29,310 bases of DNA from assembly GCA_035566895.1 (NCBI GenBank), contig DATMQA010000189.1, positions 1 through 29,310 on the forward strand. The letters are read 5' to 3'. A program made the position numbers and the translations under genes. Shown one piece after another: positions 1 to 7,779 of the stretch (positions are counted from its first letter, which is position 1; each line of letters starts with the position of its first letter). Origin of the DNA: DATMQA01 sp035566895. Lineage in GTDB: Bacteria; Verrucomicrobiota; Verrucomicrobiia; Limisphaerales; UBA8199. The notes beneath the pieces were generated by a model. That model made no database searches, was not told where the DNA came from, and saw only the letters and a list, made by a program, of their open reading frames with translations.

Positions 1-511
1 GCTTGGTCCCCAGCAGCGCCATGCGCACGAACGCGGCGTCCTTGTAACCGTTGCAAACAATCAGGCTGCCGAGTTGATTTTGCAACGCCAGCCCGGCGAA
101 CAGCTCCGGCTTGCTCCCGACCTCCAAGCCGAAGTCGAAGGGTTTGCCGGCGTCGAGAATCTCTTCCACCACTTCGCGAAGCTGGTTGACCTTGATCGGG
201 AACACCCCGCGATATTTGCCCTGGTAATTGAATTCACTGATGGCGCTGCGAAACGCCAGGTTGATCGACTCCACCCGGTGGCGCAGGATGTCCTGGAACC
301 GGATCAGCACCGGAAACTTCAACCCTCGCGCCTTGGCTTCCTCGATCACATCGGTCAAATCGACCGACGCGCCGGCGTCCCGCAGCGGCTTGGCCACTAC
401 CCGTCCAGCCTCACTGATGTCGAAATATTCGGCTCCCCAGCGATGGATGTTGTAGAGATTGCGGGCGCGCTGGACACTCCAGGGCTCACTGGCATCGGTA
501 GAGTTGCTCAT
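1..511 (-). CDS. speA: Biosynthetic arginine decarboxylase, N-terminal part (cut by window edge)
   Basis: The first 170 codons are present; the 3' part lies beyond position 1. The enzyme is a PLP-dependent decarboxylase that converts arginine to agmatine, the first step of the agmatine route to putrescine. The translation starts MSNSTDASEPW and carries the hallmarks of the SpeA family in order: Y-x-I-x-R-W-G near residue 20, the R-F-x-D-I-L segment near 71, Y-R-G-V-F-P-I-K-V-N-Q at 100-110 with Lys107 as the expected PLP Schiff-base lysine, the G-S-K-P-E-L segment near 132, and I-V-C-N-G-Y-K-D at 151-158. The start at 511 gives the usual N-terminal length for the family. No clear Shine-Dalgarno is visible, but a sigma70-like promoter sits about 25 bases upstream. 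It is transcribed away from the polysaccharide locus and is probably a housekeeping neighbour. Confidence 0.93.
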   Translation of the reverse strand, partial: MSNSTDASEPWSVQRARNLYNIHRWGAEYFDISEAGRVVAKPLRDAGASVDLTDVIEEAKARGLKFPVLIRFQDILRHRVESINLAFRSAISEFNYQGKYRGVFPIKVNQLREVVEEILDAGKPFDFGLEVGSKPELFAGLALQNQLGSLIVCNGYKDAAFVRMALLGTK

Positions 512-536
512 TTCGATTTACGACTGACCGAAGCGC

Positions 537-564
537 ACTATAAAAGGCTTGTGGTGGAATTCAA
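537..564 (-). promoter_or_regulatory. Candidate sigma70-type promoter for speA
   Basis: Read on the minus strand, a TTGAAT -35 box (559-564) and a TATAGT -10 box (537-542) are separated by 16 bases. The expected transcript start near 530 would leave a leader of about 20 bases before the ATG at 511. This is consensus matching by eye only. Confidence 0.4.
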
Positions 565-645
565 TAAGAGCTTTGAGAATTCTTTGTGACGCGCAAGGCC
601 GTTGTGAACAGGGTGTGAATAACTTTTCGGAGTGAAACCTGATGC

Positions 646-662
646 TGAAACGTGAAACGTGA
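646..662. repeat. Short inverted copy of the TTTCACG heptamer
   Basis: About two and a half heptamer units (TGAAACG-type) stand here in the orientation opposite to the long array at 744-925, so the two can pair as a stem with a loop of about 80 bases. The rest of 512-983 holds the speA promoter and the heptamer array; I see no further gene there. Confidence 0.6.
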
Positions 663-743
663 ACCTGGAGCTTGGAATACCCCGTAATCGGTGGTCAGCA
701 ACCAGTGAATCGACGAACGTGACGGGGGAAAGCATCCGACCAC

Positions 744-925
744 TTTCACGCTTCACGTTTCACGTTTTACGTTTCACGTTTCACGTTTTACGTTTCACGT
801 TTTACGTTTCACGCTTCACGTTTCACGTTTTACGTTTCACGTTTCACGTTTTACGTTTCACGTTTCACGTTTCACGTTTTACGTTTCACGTTTCACGTTT
901 CACGTTTCACGTTTCACGTTTCACG
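744..925. repeat. 26-unit heptamer tandem array (TTTCACG type)
   Basis: The stretch is exactly 26 consecutive 7-base units with no phase slip: 18 TTTCACG, six TTTTACG (starting at 765, 786, 800, 828, 849 and 877) and two CTTCACG (751 and 814). The 56 bases at 744-799 recur identically at 807-862, so the array also grew by duplicating a nine-unit (63-base) block. The last seven units, 884-925 plus flanking, are almost homogeneous. It lies between speA and the Nif3-like gene. The open frame through it is a by-product of the period and is not a gene. Confidence 0.95.
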
Positions 926-983
926 CATCACTCATCCCGTTTCCCACTTTGCAAACCCATGGCAATTCTGGTTCCATCGTCCC

Positions 984-1745
984 ATGCCAAAAGCATCCCT
1001 GAGCGAACTCGTCTGCTATTGCGACCGACTGCTCCGTACTGCCGATGTGCAGGATTACGAGCGCGCAGCGAATGGATTGCAGGTCGAGAATCGCGGCACC
1101 GTCAACCGGATCGCCGCGGCGGTCGACGCCAGCCTGGCCACGGTGCGCCTGGCGGTCGCCGCCCGGGCCGACGTGCTGCTGGTCCACCATGGCCTTTTTT
1201 GGGAAGGGGCGCATCCCTGGACTGGAAAGCGCTACGAACTGCTGCGCACGCTCCTGCAAAATGACCTCGCAGTTTATAGCTCGCACCTGCCACTGGACGC
1301 GCATCCGAAGCTGGGAAACAACGTCCAGCTCTGCACGGCGCTGGGATTAAAAAAGTTGCGCCCATTTTTCTTCAGCCACGGTCAAAACATCGGGTTTCAG
1401 GCCGTGGCGACCATTCCTCGCGCTCAGCTCGCGGCACGTCTGCAACGAGCGACCGGGTCCAAACCGCTCCTCATCCCGGGCGGTCCCGAGAGCTGCCGGC
1501 GCATCGGCGTGGTGACCGGCGGCGCCGGGGCCGAACTGAAAATCGCGGCGGACGAAGGCGTCGATACTTTCGTGACGGGCGAAGGGCCGCACTGGACCTA
1601 CGCGCTGGCGGAGGACTTGGGGTTGAACGTGCTCTACGGCGGCCATTATGCGACCGAAACCTTCGGCGTGAAGGCGCTGGCCGCCCATTTATCACGCCGG
1701 TTCAAGGTGCCATGGGTGTTTGTGGAACACCCCACGGGATTGTGA
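984..1745 (+). CDS. Nif3-like dinuclear metal-centre protein (YbgI/YqfO family)
   Basis: A 253-residue member of the Nif3/DUF34 family, proteins that form toroidal hexamers with two metal ions per subunit and are often labelled GTP cyclohydrolase 1 type 2 homologue; the physiological role is unsettled. The family signature is complete: N-G-L-Q at 30-33, V-H-H-G-L-F-W at 67-73 with metal-binding His68 and His69, S-H-L-P-L-D-A-H at 100-107 with His101 and Asp105, G-N-N at 111-113, and near the C terminus G-G-H-Y-A-T-E-T at 219-226 with His221 and Glu225. The length matches the short bacterial form without the middle PII-like insertion. It stands alone, preceded by the heptamer array and convergent with the YfhO-like gene 32 bases downstream, so it is likely an unrelated housekeeping gene. 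Confidence 0.92.
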   Translation: MPKASLSELVCYCDRLLRTADVQDYERAANGLQVENRGTVNRIAAAVDASLATVRLAVAARADVLLVHHGLFWEGAHPWTGKRYELLRTLLQNDLAVYSSHLPLDAHPKLGNNVQLCTALGLKKLRPFFFSHGQNIGFQAVATIPRAQLAARLQRATGSKPLLIPGGPESCRRIGVVTGGAGAELKIAADEGVDTFVTGEGPHWTYALAEDLGLNVLYGGHYATETFGVKALAAHLSRRFKVPWVFVEHPTGL

Positions 1746-1777
1746 GCTCCTGGAGATTGGAGCTTCCTCCAGCCGCC

Positions 1778-4700
1778 TCATCCGGCCCGAACCGGCTTTT
1801 TGGAACCTTGTGGTTTCGCGCTTTCCTGCGATTTGGAGAGCGGCGCTTGCAGCTCGGTGTTTTCCGAGAGTTTGGGTTCCGGAGTTTGGAGTTTTGCCGG
1901 TCCTTGCGGCGCGACGAGCAGCAAGGCAAGCAAACCCAGGCCCACGCCGATCGCCAGCAGGCTGATATACATCGGCCCCAGCGGGACCTGGAACCGGAAC
2001 TCGACGGTATGCGTGCCGGGCGTGAGATAAACGCCGCGCATCAGGAAATTGCAGCGCAGCAGAGTTTCCTGCTTGCCATCCACAAAGACTCGCCAGTTAT
2101 CACCGAACTTGTCATTGAGCAGGAAAACGGACGGCAAGGCAGCGTTGGCCTTGAACACGATGTCTTTGGGTGTGTAACTGGTGAATTCGACGGTGCCGGC
2201 GTTAACATTCGTGGCGGAGGCGGCGGACGGGGGAGGAACCGGCATCGAGACGATGACGCTTTTCTCGGGAGCGAAGGCCGGGCTGGTGAGCTGTGCCAGG
2301 GCAGCCGCGTCGTTGGTATTGACCTGCCAGTTGGAATAGAGCTTCGCGCGGGGCAGGGCGTTGGTGAACTCCAGCACCGCATATCGGCCGCTCGAATTGA
2401 GGGCCACGGTGTAATCGTCGTAAGAAACCGGCCTGGACACGCCCGGTTTTGGGGTTAGTTCGAAACGGGTTGCGACGCGGAAACTGTGGTTGGTCGGGTC
2501 CAGGAGTTGGTCGAGCACATCGACATATCCGGTCAAAGCGAGCACGTACCGGGTATTGGTGAGCTGCCAGAGGCGGGCGATGCGGAACCAGTGTTCCGGG
2601 ACGCCGTCGAAGAGCAAACTGCTCTGAAACGCCCTCAGGTTTGCCGGTTCGCGCGGCATCTGCACGACATCGAGCGACTGGATGTTGTTGTAGAGGAAGT
2701 GGTGCTGGGCCCATTCCACGTTGTAGAAACTGGCGAGTTGCCCTTGGGCGGAAAGCGCCTCCGGGGGCATCTGGAGGCGCTCAAAGGGCCAGCGTGGAAG
2801 AATCGCGACGCGGTGCTCGTACGGCTTGTCGCGCAAGAACTCGATCAGCGGATTGCGAGCCTCGGTTTCGTATTTGTAATTATAGTCCCAATAGACGATC
2901 CAGGGCAGATTCGCCTGGCCAAGGTCAACCACCAGCAGCAGGCCGAGCAGGAGGCCCGCCCATCGGGCGCGCGGACCGGCGAAAGTCCCCCTGAGGATTA
3001 ACGCAACCAGGCCTGCTGCCAGCGCGGACAGGAGCACAAACAGGCCGACCTGGCGGATGCTGAAGGCAGCGATAGCTGCGGGAGCATCACTGACCTGGGC
3101 GCGCCCGAGGTATTGTTCCAGGGCCGGGCGCGAGTGGGAATAAATCGCCCAGGTCACCAGGCTAAGAGCAAGGAAAGCGCCGCAGCCGAGCACCCACCGT
3201 TTGTCGAAACGGTCTGCCTTGCTCCACCAGGCGGGCCAGCCAGACCGCTGGTTGACGGTGCCGCCAGCCGGCTGAAGATAGGTGCGCCATAGCCCGTCGA
3301 TGCCGTAGGCGAACAGGATCACCAGCGCAAAGTTCACGAGATAGGTGAACTTGGCTGGATTGCGGATAGTGGAGAAGTAGGGCAGAGCATAAAGAAACTG
3401 ATAAAATGGCGCAAACCGCCCGAAGGCCAGTAGCAAAGAAACCACTATGATCCCGAGCCAAAACCAAAGCAACTTCCGCTGAGACAGGTTAAAAACCGAA
3501 CTTTGGCGCCGCAGGGATTGGGTGGCGGCCCAGGCGGCCACGAGGACGACCAGGACCCCCGCGTAGATGCCGCCACCGGTCTGGCGGAGAGCGGGCTGCG
3601 ACCCCGGGGGTGGCTCGAGGAGAACTTTTACTTCGGTTGCTGAGCCTTGGGAGGAAAGCTGTTTGCCGATTTGCCCCGCGATTTCGGAGGTGGTCAGACC
3701 GGCCGCTTTGACATCGCCGACCGATGGCAAAGCGAGTTTTCCATCGGTACCTACTTGCTTAACGGTGTCGAGCCGCGGGTCGGCCGGGGCGTCGATTCTG
3801 ACCATGTCGCCAGGCTTTAGCGGACCGCCTGAGAAATACCGATCAAAAGAGGGGGCCCGGCCCACGGCTCCCCAATAGGAGCCGCCGTCCGGGGTATCCA
3901 TTCGAAAGCCGAACAGACCGGGAACCAACAGGCTGAGAGCCTCGTTCTTAGGCAGGCTCCACTGCGTGGCGAAGTCCCACTGGTCGGCTTTCGTTTGGGC
4001 GTCCTGTTGGGTGCCGGCGATACCTTTGATATTAATGCCAATGAACCCGGTCAGGGCGTGGGCCGCGATGAAGGCCGCAAAGACCGCGACCACCGCCACA
4101 CTGGCGACGCCTCGAGCCGCTCCGCGCAGGTGTTGTTCTTCGCGAACAAAAGCCGAGTAAAACACAAAAGCAGCGAACAAGACGCTGAAGATCGCACCAA
4201 CGTCGGCGGCTTCCGTCACGGCCATGCCAACCGCCAGACCGGCGAGGACATATTTCAGCCACGGCCAGCGTGGCACTTCGGACGCCAGGGCCGCCAGCGC
4301 GAGAAAGGTAAACCCAAAACAAATGGGTTGCGGCCCCACCCCCCAGCAAGCCGGCGAGAAAAAGTTCGAATTCAGCATCGCCGCCAGCCCGCCAAGAATA
4401 CAAGCCAGCGGTGAAAAGCGCATCTGCCGGAAGAAAAACCAAGCGCTGCAGCCGAGGAAAAGCAACAGGAGCGGGACATAAAATTTGGCAAAGCCGAGCG
4501 GCCCCAGCAGCAAGCGAAGGATGCTGGTGAGGCAGGGCGAGCGACTGCCAAAATCGGCGCCGATGCTGTTCAGGTCCTGCCAGACGCCGAAGAAAGCGCC
4601 GGGCATCGCAGCAAAAGCGGCGCTCTCCCCGCCCAGAGGCCCGTCATTCGAGAAACACAATTGACGCGGATCGAGACTGTTTCTGAAAAGCACCAGTAAC

Positions 4701-4798
4701 AAGACGCTTGCGCACAACGCAAAGACATAAAACCGGTGGTTATCCCAAGAGCGCGCCTTTTCGCTTACTTTTTTATTCAAAATGTTTCGCAAACTCAT
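1778..4798 (-). CDS. YfhO-like polytopic membrane protein with embedded polysaccharide-export domain
   Basis: A protein of 1006 residues from the ATG at 4798 (MSLRNIL). An open frame continues upstream to 4942, but that part is charged, low in hydrophobicity and overlaps a dispersed palindrome, so 4798 is preferred. The first half alternates hydrophobic helices with short loops. The segment with F-G-R-F-x-P-F-Y and S-T-I-R-N-P-A-K-F resembles the YfhO/GT-C-like family seen in glycan loci, whose members are thought to act on lipid-linked sugars at the outer membrane face. A long extracytoplasmic region follows, then a last helix near the C terminus and a Pro/Lys-rich tail. Residues about 328-400 (genome 3605-3823) read as a Wza-type Poly_export domain: L-K-P-G-D-M, D-G-K-L-A-L-P-S-V-G and A-A-G-L-T. 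It is convergent with the Nif3 gene and divergent from the methyltransferase at 5043. Confidence 0.78.
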   Translation of the reverse strand: MSLRNILNKKVSEKARSWDNHRFYVFALCASVLLLVLFRNSLDPRQLCFSNDGPLGGESAAFAAMPGAFFGVWQDLNSIGADFGSRSPCLTSILRLLLGPLGFAKFYVPLLLLFLGCSAWFFFRQMRFSPLACILGGLAAMLNSNFFSPACWGVGPQPICFGFTFLALAALASEVPRWPWLKYVLAGLAVGMAVTEAADVGAIFSVLFAAFVFYSAFVREEQHLRGAARGVASVAVVAVFAAFIAAHALTGFIGINIKGIAGTQQDAQTKADQWDFATQWSLPKNEALSLLVPGLFGFRMDTPDGGSYWGAVGRAPSFDRYFSGGPLKPGDMVRIDAPADPRLDTVKQVGTDGKLALPSVGDVKAAGLTTSEIAGQIGKQLSSQGSATEVKVLLEPPPGSQPALRQTGGGIYAGVLVVLVAAWAATQSLRRQSSVFNLSQRKLLWFWLGIIVVSLLLAFGRFAPFYQFLYALPYFSTIRNPAKFTYLVNFALVILFAYGIDGLWRTYLQPAGGTVNQRSGWPAWWSKADRFDKRWVLGCGAFLALSLVTWAIYSHSRPALEQYLGRAQVSDAPAAIAAFSIRQVGLFVLLSALAAGLVALILRGTFAGPRARWAGLLLGLLLVVDLGQANLPWIVYWDYNYKYETEARNPLIEFLRDKPYEHRVAILPRWPFERLQMPPEALSAQGQLASFYNVEWAQHHFLYNNIQSLDVVQMPREPANLRAFQSSLLFDGVPEHWFRIARLWQLTNTRYVLALTGYVDVLDQLLDPTNHSFRVATRFELTPKPGVSRPVSYDDYTVALNSSGRYAVLEFTNALPRAKLYSNWQVNTNDAAALAQLTSPAFAPEKSVIVSMPVPPPSAASATNVNAGTVEFTSYTPKDIVFKANAALPSVFLLNDKFGDNWRVFVDGKQETLLRCNFLMRGVYLTPGTHTVEFRFQVPLGPMYISLLAIGVGLGLLALLLVAPQGPAKLQTPEPKLSENTELQAPLSKSQESAKPQGSKKPVRAG

Positions 4799-4918
4799 TG
4801 AAATAGTGCACGTCCTGTCGATTGCGTTCAAGGGATTTCCGATTTTGAGAACACCGTCCTGGTGTACCTTGCCCTCAAAAACCACTGATCTGCCGCGCGG
4901 CGAGACGCGCTTCAACTT

Positions 4919-4935
4919 GCAGCCGAGGCGGCTGC
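4919..4935. repeat. Dispersed palindrome GCAGCCG-AGG-CGGCTGC, copy 1
   Basis: A perfect 7-base stem with a 3-base loop, followed by GCGCCAC. The same core recurs at 6075-6091, with one base different in the loop and one in the tail. It lies in the divergent region between the YfhO-like gene and the methyltransferase. It looks like a REP-like element, or could act as an RNA hairpin. Confidence 0.6.
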
Positions 4936-5042
4936 GCCACAAGCCTACAACAAAATGGCGGCAGTGTCAGGCGTCCCATGATTGGGTATCGGCCTGTTTT
5001 CACTTGCGGGGAGGACTTGGCGCAACATAGCCTTTTTCGGAC

Positions 5043-6008
5043 ATGGGATTAGCCCTCAACTCCACTAAGTTCCTTTTGCAGGCGCGTCAGGCCGGGGTCC
5101 GTTTTGATGAAACTCTGACCCTGGGCCGGCAATACATGATGGTCAGCCCGGAGCGGTTGCTTGGGTTATTCCGCGAATACGGGCTGCCGACTCCGCCCGA
5201 GGGGGAAGCGAATTTTCTGGCGTCGCTGCGGGCGACAAAATGGCGCTTCGAGATTCTCGGCCGCGTCCTCGGGGCGAAAACGGTATCCTCGATGGACGCT
5301 TCGGCGTATGAGCAGGCTACGCTGATTCACGATTTGAACCGGCCCGTCCCGGCTGAAATGGAGGAGCGGTTTGATGTGGTGATCGATGGCGGAACCCTGG
5401 AGCATGTGTTCAATTTTCCGGTTGCCATCGCTAATTGCATGACGATGGTCAAGCCGGGCGGACACTTGATTCTGCTTACCCCGGCCAACAATTTCTGCGG
5501 TCACGGTTTTTACCAGTTTAGTCCTGAACTGTTTTTCCGTGTGCTCTCTCCGGACAACGGGTTTGTGGTCGAGCGGATGGTAGCGCTCGAGGATGGGCTG
5601 GGCCGATCGAGCTTGCTTGGGGTCAAATACGACTTCAACATTCGCGGGCCGTGGTTCGAGGTGCAAGACCCGGCGAAGGTTGGCCAGCGCGTCGCGCTGA
5701 TCGGTCATAACGAAGTTTCTTTGTTTGTTTTGGCAAAAAGGGTGTCACGCAAGCCCGTTTTCGAAATCACCCCGCAGCAAAGTGATTATGTTCCGCAATG
5801 GCAACAGGGCCAGGGTGTGGATGACCCCTTCGGCCAGTCAAACTTCGGGCGCAAGGTGGTAGGCTGGGTGCGCCGCCGGTTTTCCGAGGACTTTTACCGC
5901 GAGGCACTGCCGCGCTTGGCGGTACTTTTGGACCCCTTCCGCCTCTGGCGATTCCGCCGCAGCCGGTCGCTGTCACACGCGAAGTTCTACCGAAAGGTCC
6001 GGTCCTGA
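5043..6008 (+). CDS. Class I SAM-dependent methyltransferase of polysaccharide-locus type
   Basis: 321 residues starting MGLALNSTKF. The N-terminal part has the L-T-L-G-R-Q motif at 25-30 typical of a family of locus-associated methyltransferases. The SAM fold is indicated by M-D-A-S-A-Y-E at 84-90, the motif F-D-V-V-I-D-G-G-T-L-E-H at 110-121 and the post-motif segment M-V-K-P-G-G-H-L-I-L-L-T-P near 135-147. The classical G-x-G-x-G loop is not obvious, so cofactor binding is inferred from the later motifs. The C-terminal 60 residues are basic and rich in aromatics, which may suggest membrane or glycan-carrier contact. It is the first plus-strand gene of the locus, with two copies of a dispersed palindrome flanking it. 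The acceptor cannot be read from sequence. Confidence 0.75.
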   Translation: MGLALNSTKFLLQARQAGVRFDETLTLGRQYMMVSPERLLGLFREYGLPTPPEGEANFLASLRATKWRFEILGRVLGAKTVSSMDASAYEQATLIHDLNRPVPAEMEERFDVVIDGGTLEHVFNFPVAIANCMTMVKPGGHLILLTPANNFCGHGFYQFSPELFFRVLSPDNGFVVERMVALEDGLGRSSLLGVKYDFNIRGPWFEVQDPAKVGQRVALIGHNEVSLFVLAKRVSRKPVFEITPQQSDYVPQWQQGQGVDDPFGQSNFGRKVVGWVRRRFSEDFYREALPRLAVLLDPFRLWRFRRSRSLSHAKFYRKVRS

Positions 6009-6031
6009 GCCGCCCGGGGACGGCGCGGCTC
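6007..6031 (+). terminator. GC-rich hairpin overlapping a stop codon (no T tract)
   Basis: GAGCCGC (6007-6013) pairs perfectly with GCGGCTC (6025-6031) around an 11-base GC-rich loop. It begins inside the TGA of the methyltransferase. No run of T follows, so it is at best a weak or factor-assisted terminator, or simply a 3'-end hairpin. Confidence 0.25.
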
Positions 6032-6074
6032 GGCGAAGCGTCAACAGATGGGCACCGGGATGGTTCCCAAACTC

Positions 6075-6091
6075 GCAGCCGAGACGGCTGC
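6075..6091. repeat. Dispersed palindrome GCAGCCG-AGA-CGGCTGC, copy 2
   Basis: The same 7-base stem as at 4919-4935, with loop AGA and tail GCGCTAC. The two copies bracket the methyltransferase gene. No other copy was found by eye in the window. Confidence 0.6.
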
Positions 6092-6122
6092 GCTACGTAT
6101 TCTGAAAGCGGTAAGTCGCGGC

Positions 6123-6150
6123 TTGAGTGGAGGTGTGTCCGTGATATAAA
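6123..6150 (+). promoter_or_regulatory. Candidate sigma70-type promoter for the HldE-like gene
   Basis: TTGAGT (6123-6128) and TATAAA (6145-6150) are separated by 16 bases. The expected start near 6157 would give a leader of about 50 bases to the ATG at 6209. This is a by-eye call, supported by its position in the only sizeable gap upstream of this gene. Confidence 0.45.
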
Positions 6151-6208
6151 GAAGGCGTGCCGGTTGCAGGTTGAGGCCTGCCAAACCAGCGGCACTACCT
6201 GAACAGCG

Positions 6209-7732
6209 ATGACAGACAAAAAAATAATGCGGGTTGACGAGTTGGCCAAGGCGCTGGCCAGCTTCCGGGCCGAGGGCAAAAAGATCGTCCATTGCCACGG
6301 GGTGTTTGACTTGCTGCACATCGGCCACATCAAGCACCTGGAAGCGGCACGAAAGTACGGCGATGCGCTGGTGGTGACCCTCACGCCTGACCGGTTTGTC
6401 AATAAAGGACCGCACCGCCCCGCGTTCCCCGAGCGGCTGCGCGCCGAGGCGCTGGCGTCGCTCGTATGCGTGGATTTCGTGGCCATCAACGAATGGCCGA
6501 CGGCGGTGGAAACGATCCAGCGGCTGCGGCCCGATTTCTACGTCAAAGGCGTCGTGCGCGAGGGCGGCAAACGCGACCACACCAACGCCATCGACCAGGA
6601 AGAGAACGCGGTCAAAGCGGCCGGCGGTCAACTGGTGTTGACCGATGAAGAGACCTTCAGCGCTTCGACCCTTATCAACCGGTTTATGGACGTGTTCACG
6701 CCGGAAACCAAGACCTTTTTGGAAGAGTTCCGCGCCCGCCATGCTCCGGAGGAGATCGTCGGATACCTGCAGGCCATCCGCAAACTCAAGGTGTTGATTA
6801 TCGGGGAGACCATCGTCGATGAATACCAGTTTTGTTCGGTGATGGGCAAATCAGGCAAAGAGCCCGTGCTGGCGGCGTTGCACAACCGGACCGAGCAATA
6901 TGCCGGCGGGGTGCTGGCCATTGCCAACCACGTCTCGAATTTTTGCGATCAGGTCGGCCTGGTCAGCGCGCTGGGCGAGGTCAATTCTTGCGAGGAGTTC
7001 ATCCAGTCCAGGCTCAACGGTAATATCCAATCGGGTTTCATTCGCATTCCCGGGGCGCCCACGATTATCAAGCGGCGGTTTCTCGAGGAATACCTGTCGG
7101 CCAAGTTGTTCGAGGTCTATGTGATGCGCAACGATTTGCTTCCGGCGGGAGTCGAGGAGAAGCTGTTGGGCGAACTGGAGCGCTTGCTGCCCCAGTATGA
7201 CGTGGTCATTGTCGCCGATTACGGCCACGGCCTGATGACCGAGCGGGCCTTGCAGCTTGTCTGCGAGCGGTCCAGGTTCCTTGCGGTCAACACCCAGGTC
7301 AACGCGGGCAACCGCGGCTTCAACATGATTTCAAAGTATCCGCGCGCGGATTTCGTCTCGCTGGGCGAACCGGAGGTGCGGCTCGATGCCCACTCGTCTC
7401 GCGCCGACCTGCGCGGCCTGGCCGAAGCACTGGCCCGCAAGATTGCCACCAAACTGCTGCTCGTGACCCGCGGCAGCACCGGCTGCCTGATTCACGACCG
7501 CGCGCAGGGGTTTTTCCAAGTGCCCGCGTTTTCGATTCGGGTGGTTGACCGGGTGGGCGCGGGGGACGCCGTGCTCGGGCTGACGGCGCCGTGTGCGGCG
7601 CTGGGCGTGCCGCCACAGGCGCTGGGTTTCATCGCCAATGTCGTGGGAGCCGAGGCCTGCACGATTATGGGGCACCGGAGTTCGATTGAGCCGTCGAGCC
7701 TTTTTCGGCATATCACGTCGCTAATGAAGTGA
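6209..7732 (+). CDS. Bifunctional nucleotidyltransferase/PfkB sugar kinase (HldE-like, domains in reverse order)
   Basis: 507 residues. The N-terminal half is a cytidylyltransferase-type nucleotidyltransferase: C-H-G-V-F-D-L-L-H-I-G-H at 29-40, with the H-x-G-H at 37-40 that binds the nucleotide. The second half, from about 172, is a PfkB/ribokinase fold: a Y-A-G-G-V-L-A-I-A-N segment corresponding to the usual G-G-A-x-N-V-A, and V-G-A-G-D-A at 449-454 whose Asp453 is the expected catalytic base. In E. coli HldE the kinase is first and the nucleotidyltransferase second, so the order here is reversed. By analogy it phosphorylates a sugar phosphate at C1 and transfers a nucleotide to make an NDP-sugar; the sugar and nucleotide cannot be read off. 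No Shine-Dalgarno is clear, and a promoter is predicted just upstream. Confidence 0.85.
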   Translation: MTDKKIMRVDELAKALASFRAEGKKIVHCHGVFDLLHIGHIKHLEAARKYGDALVVTLTPDRFVNKGPHRPAFPERLRAEALASLVCVDFVAINEWPTAVETIQRLRPDFYVKGVVREGGKRDHTNAIDQEENAVKAAGGQLVLTDEETFSASTLINRFMDVFTPETKTFLEEFRARHAPEEIVGYLQAIRKLKVLIIGETIVDEYQFCSVMGKSGKEPVLAALHNRTEQYAGGVLAIANHVSNFCDQVGLVSALGEVNSCEEFIQSRLNGNIQSGFIRIPGAPTIIKRRFLEEYLSAKLFEVYVMRNDLLPAGVEEKLLGELERLLPQYDVVIVADYGHGLMTERALQLVCERSRFLAVNTQVNAGNRGFNMISKYPRADFVSLGEPEVRLDAHSSRADLRGLAEALARKIATKLLLVTRGSTGCLIHDRAQGFFQVPAFSIRVVDRVGAGDAVLGLTAPCAALGVPPQALGFIANVVGAEACTIMGHRSSIEPSSLFRHITSLMK

Positions 7733-7762
7733 AAACGGGACGCATGATGCCTGATGCGTGAC

Positions 7763-7779
7763 CCGTCCGGACGGTTTTT
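7763..7779 (+). terminator. Short palindrome with T run after the HldE-like gene
   Basis: CCGTCCGGACGG (7763-7774) is a perfect 12-base palindrome followed immediately by TTTTT, the shape of an intrinsic terminator. The stem would be only four base pairs around a CCGG loop, so strength is doubtful. A second small hairpin (ACGCAT/ATGCGT, 7740-7759) precedes it. Confidence 0.4.

Noticed and set aside
744..925. CRISPR array
   Set aside because: Units are 7 bases without spacers and no cas genes are present.
659..1264. Open frame with many repeats of R-F-T-F-H-V
   Set aside because: It is produced by the 7-base array read through in frame, then runs out of frame across the Nif3-like gene; there is no independent support for translation.
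1750..1772. Possible bidirectional terminator between the Nif3-like and YfhO-like genes
   Set aside because: CTGGAG pairs with CTCCAG, but the stem is only six bases with an 11-base loop and there is no T run on either strand.
4799..4942. N-terminal extension of the YfhO-like protein
   Set aside because: The 48 extra residues are charged, show no signal or membrane character and overlap the dispersed palindrome; MSLRNIL at 4798 is the better start.
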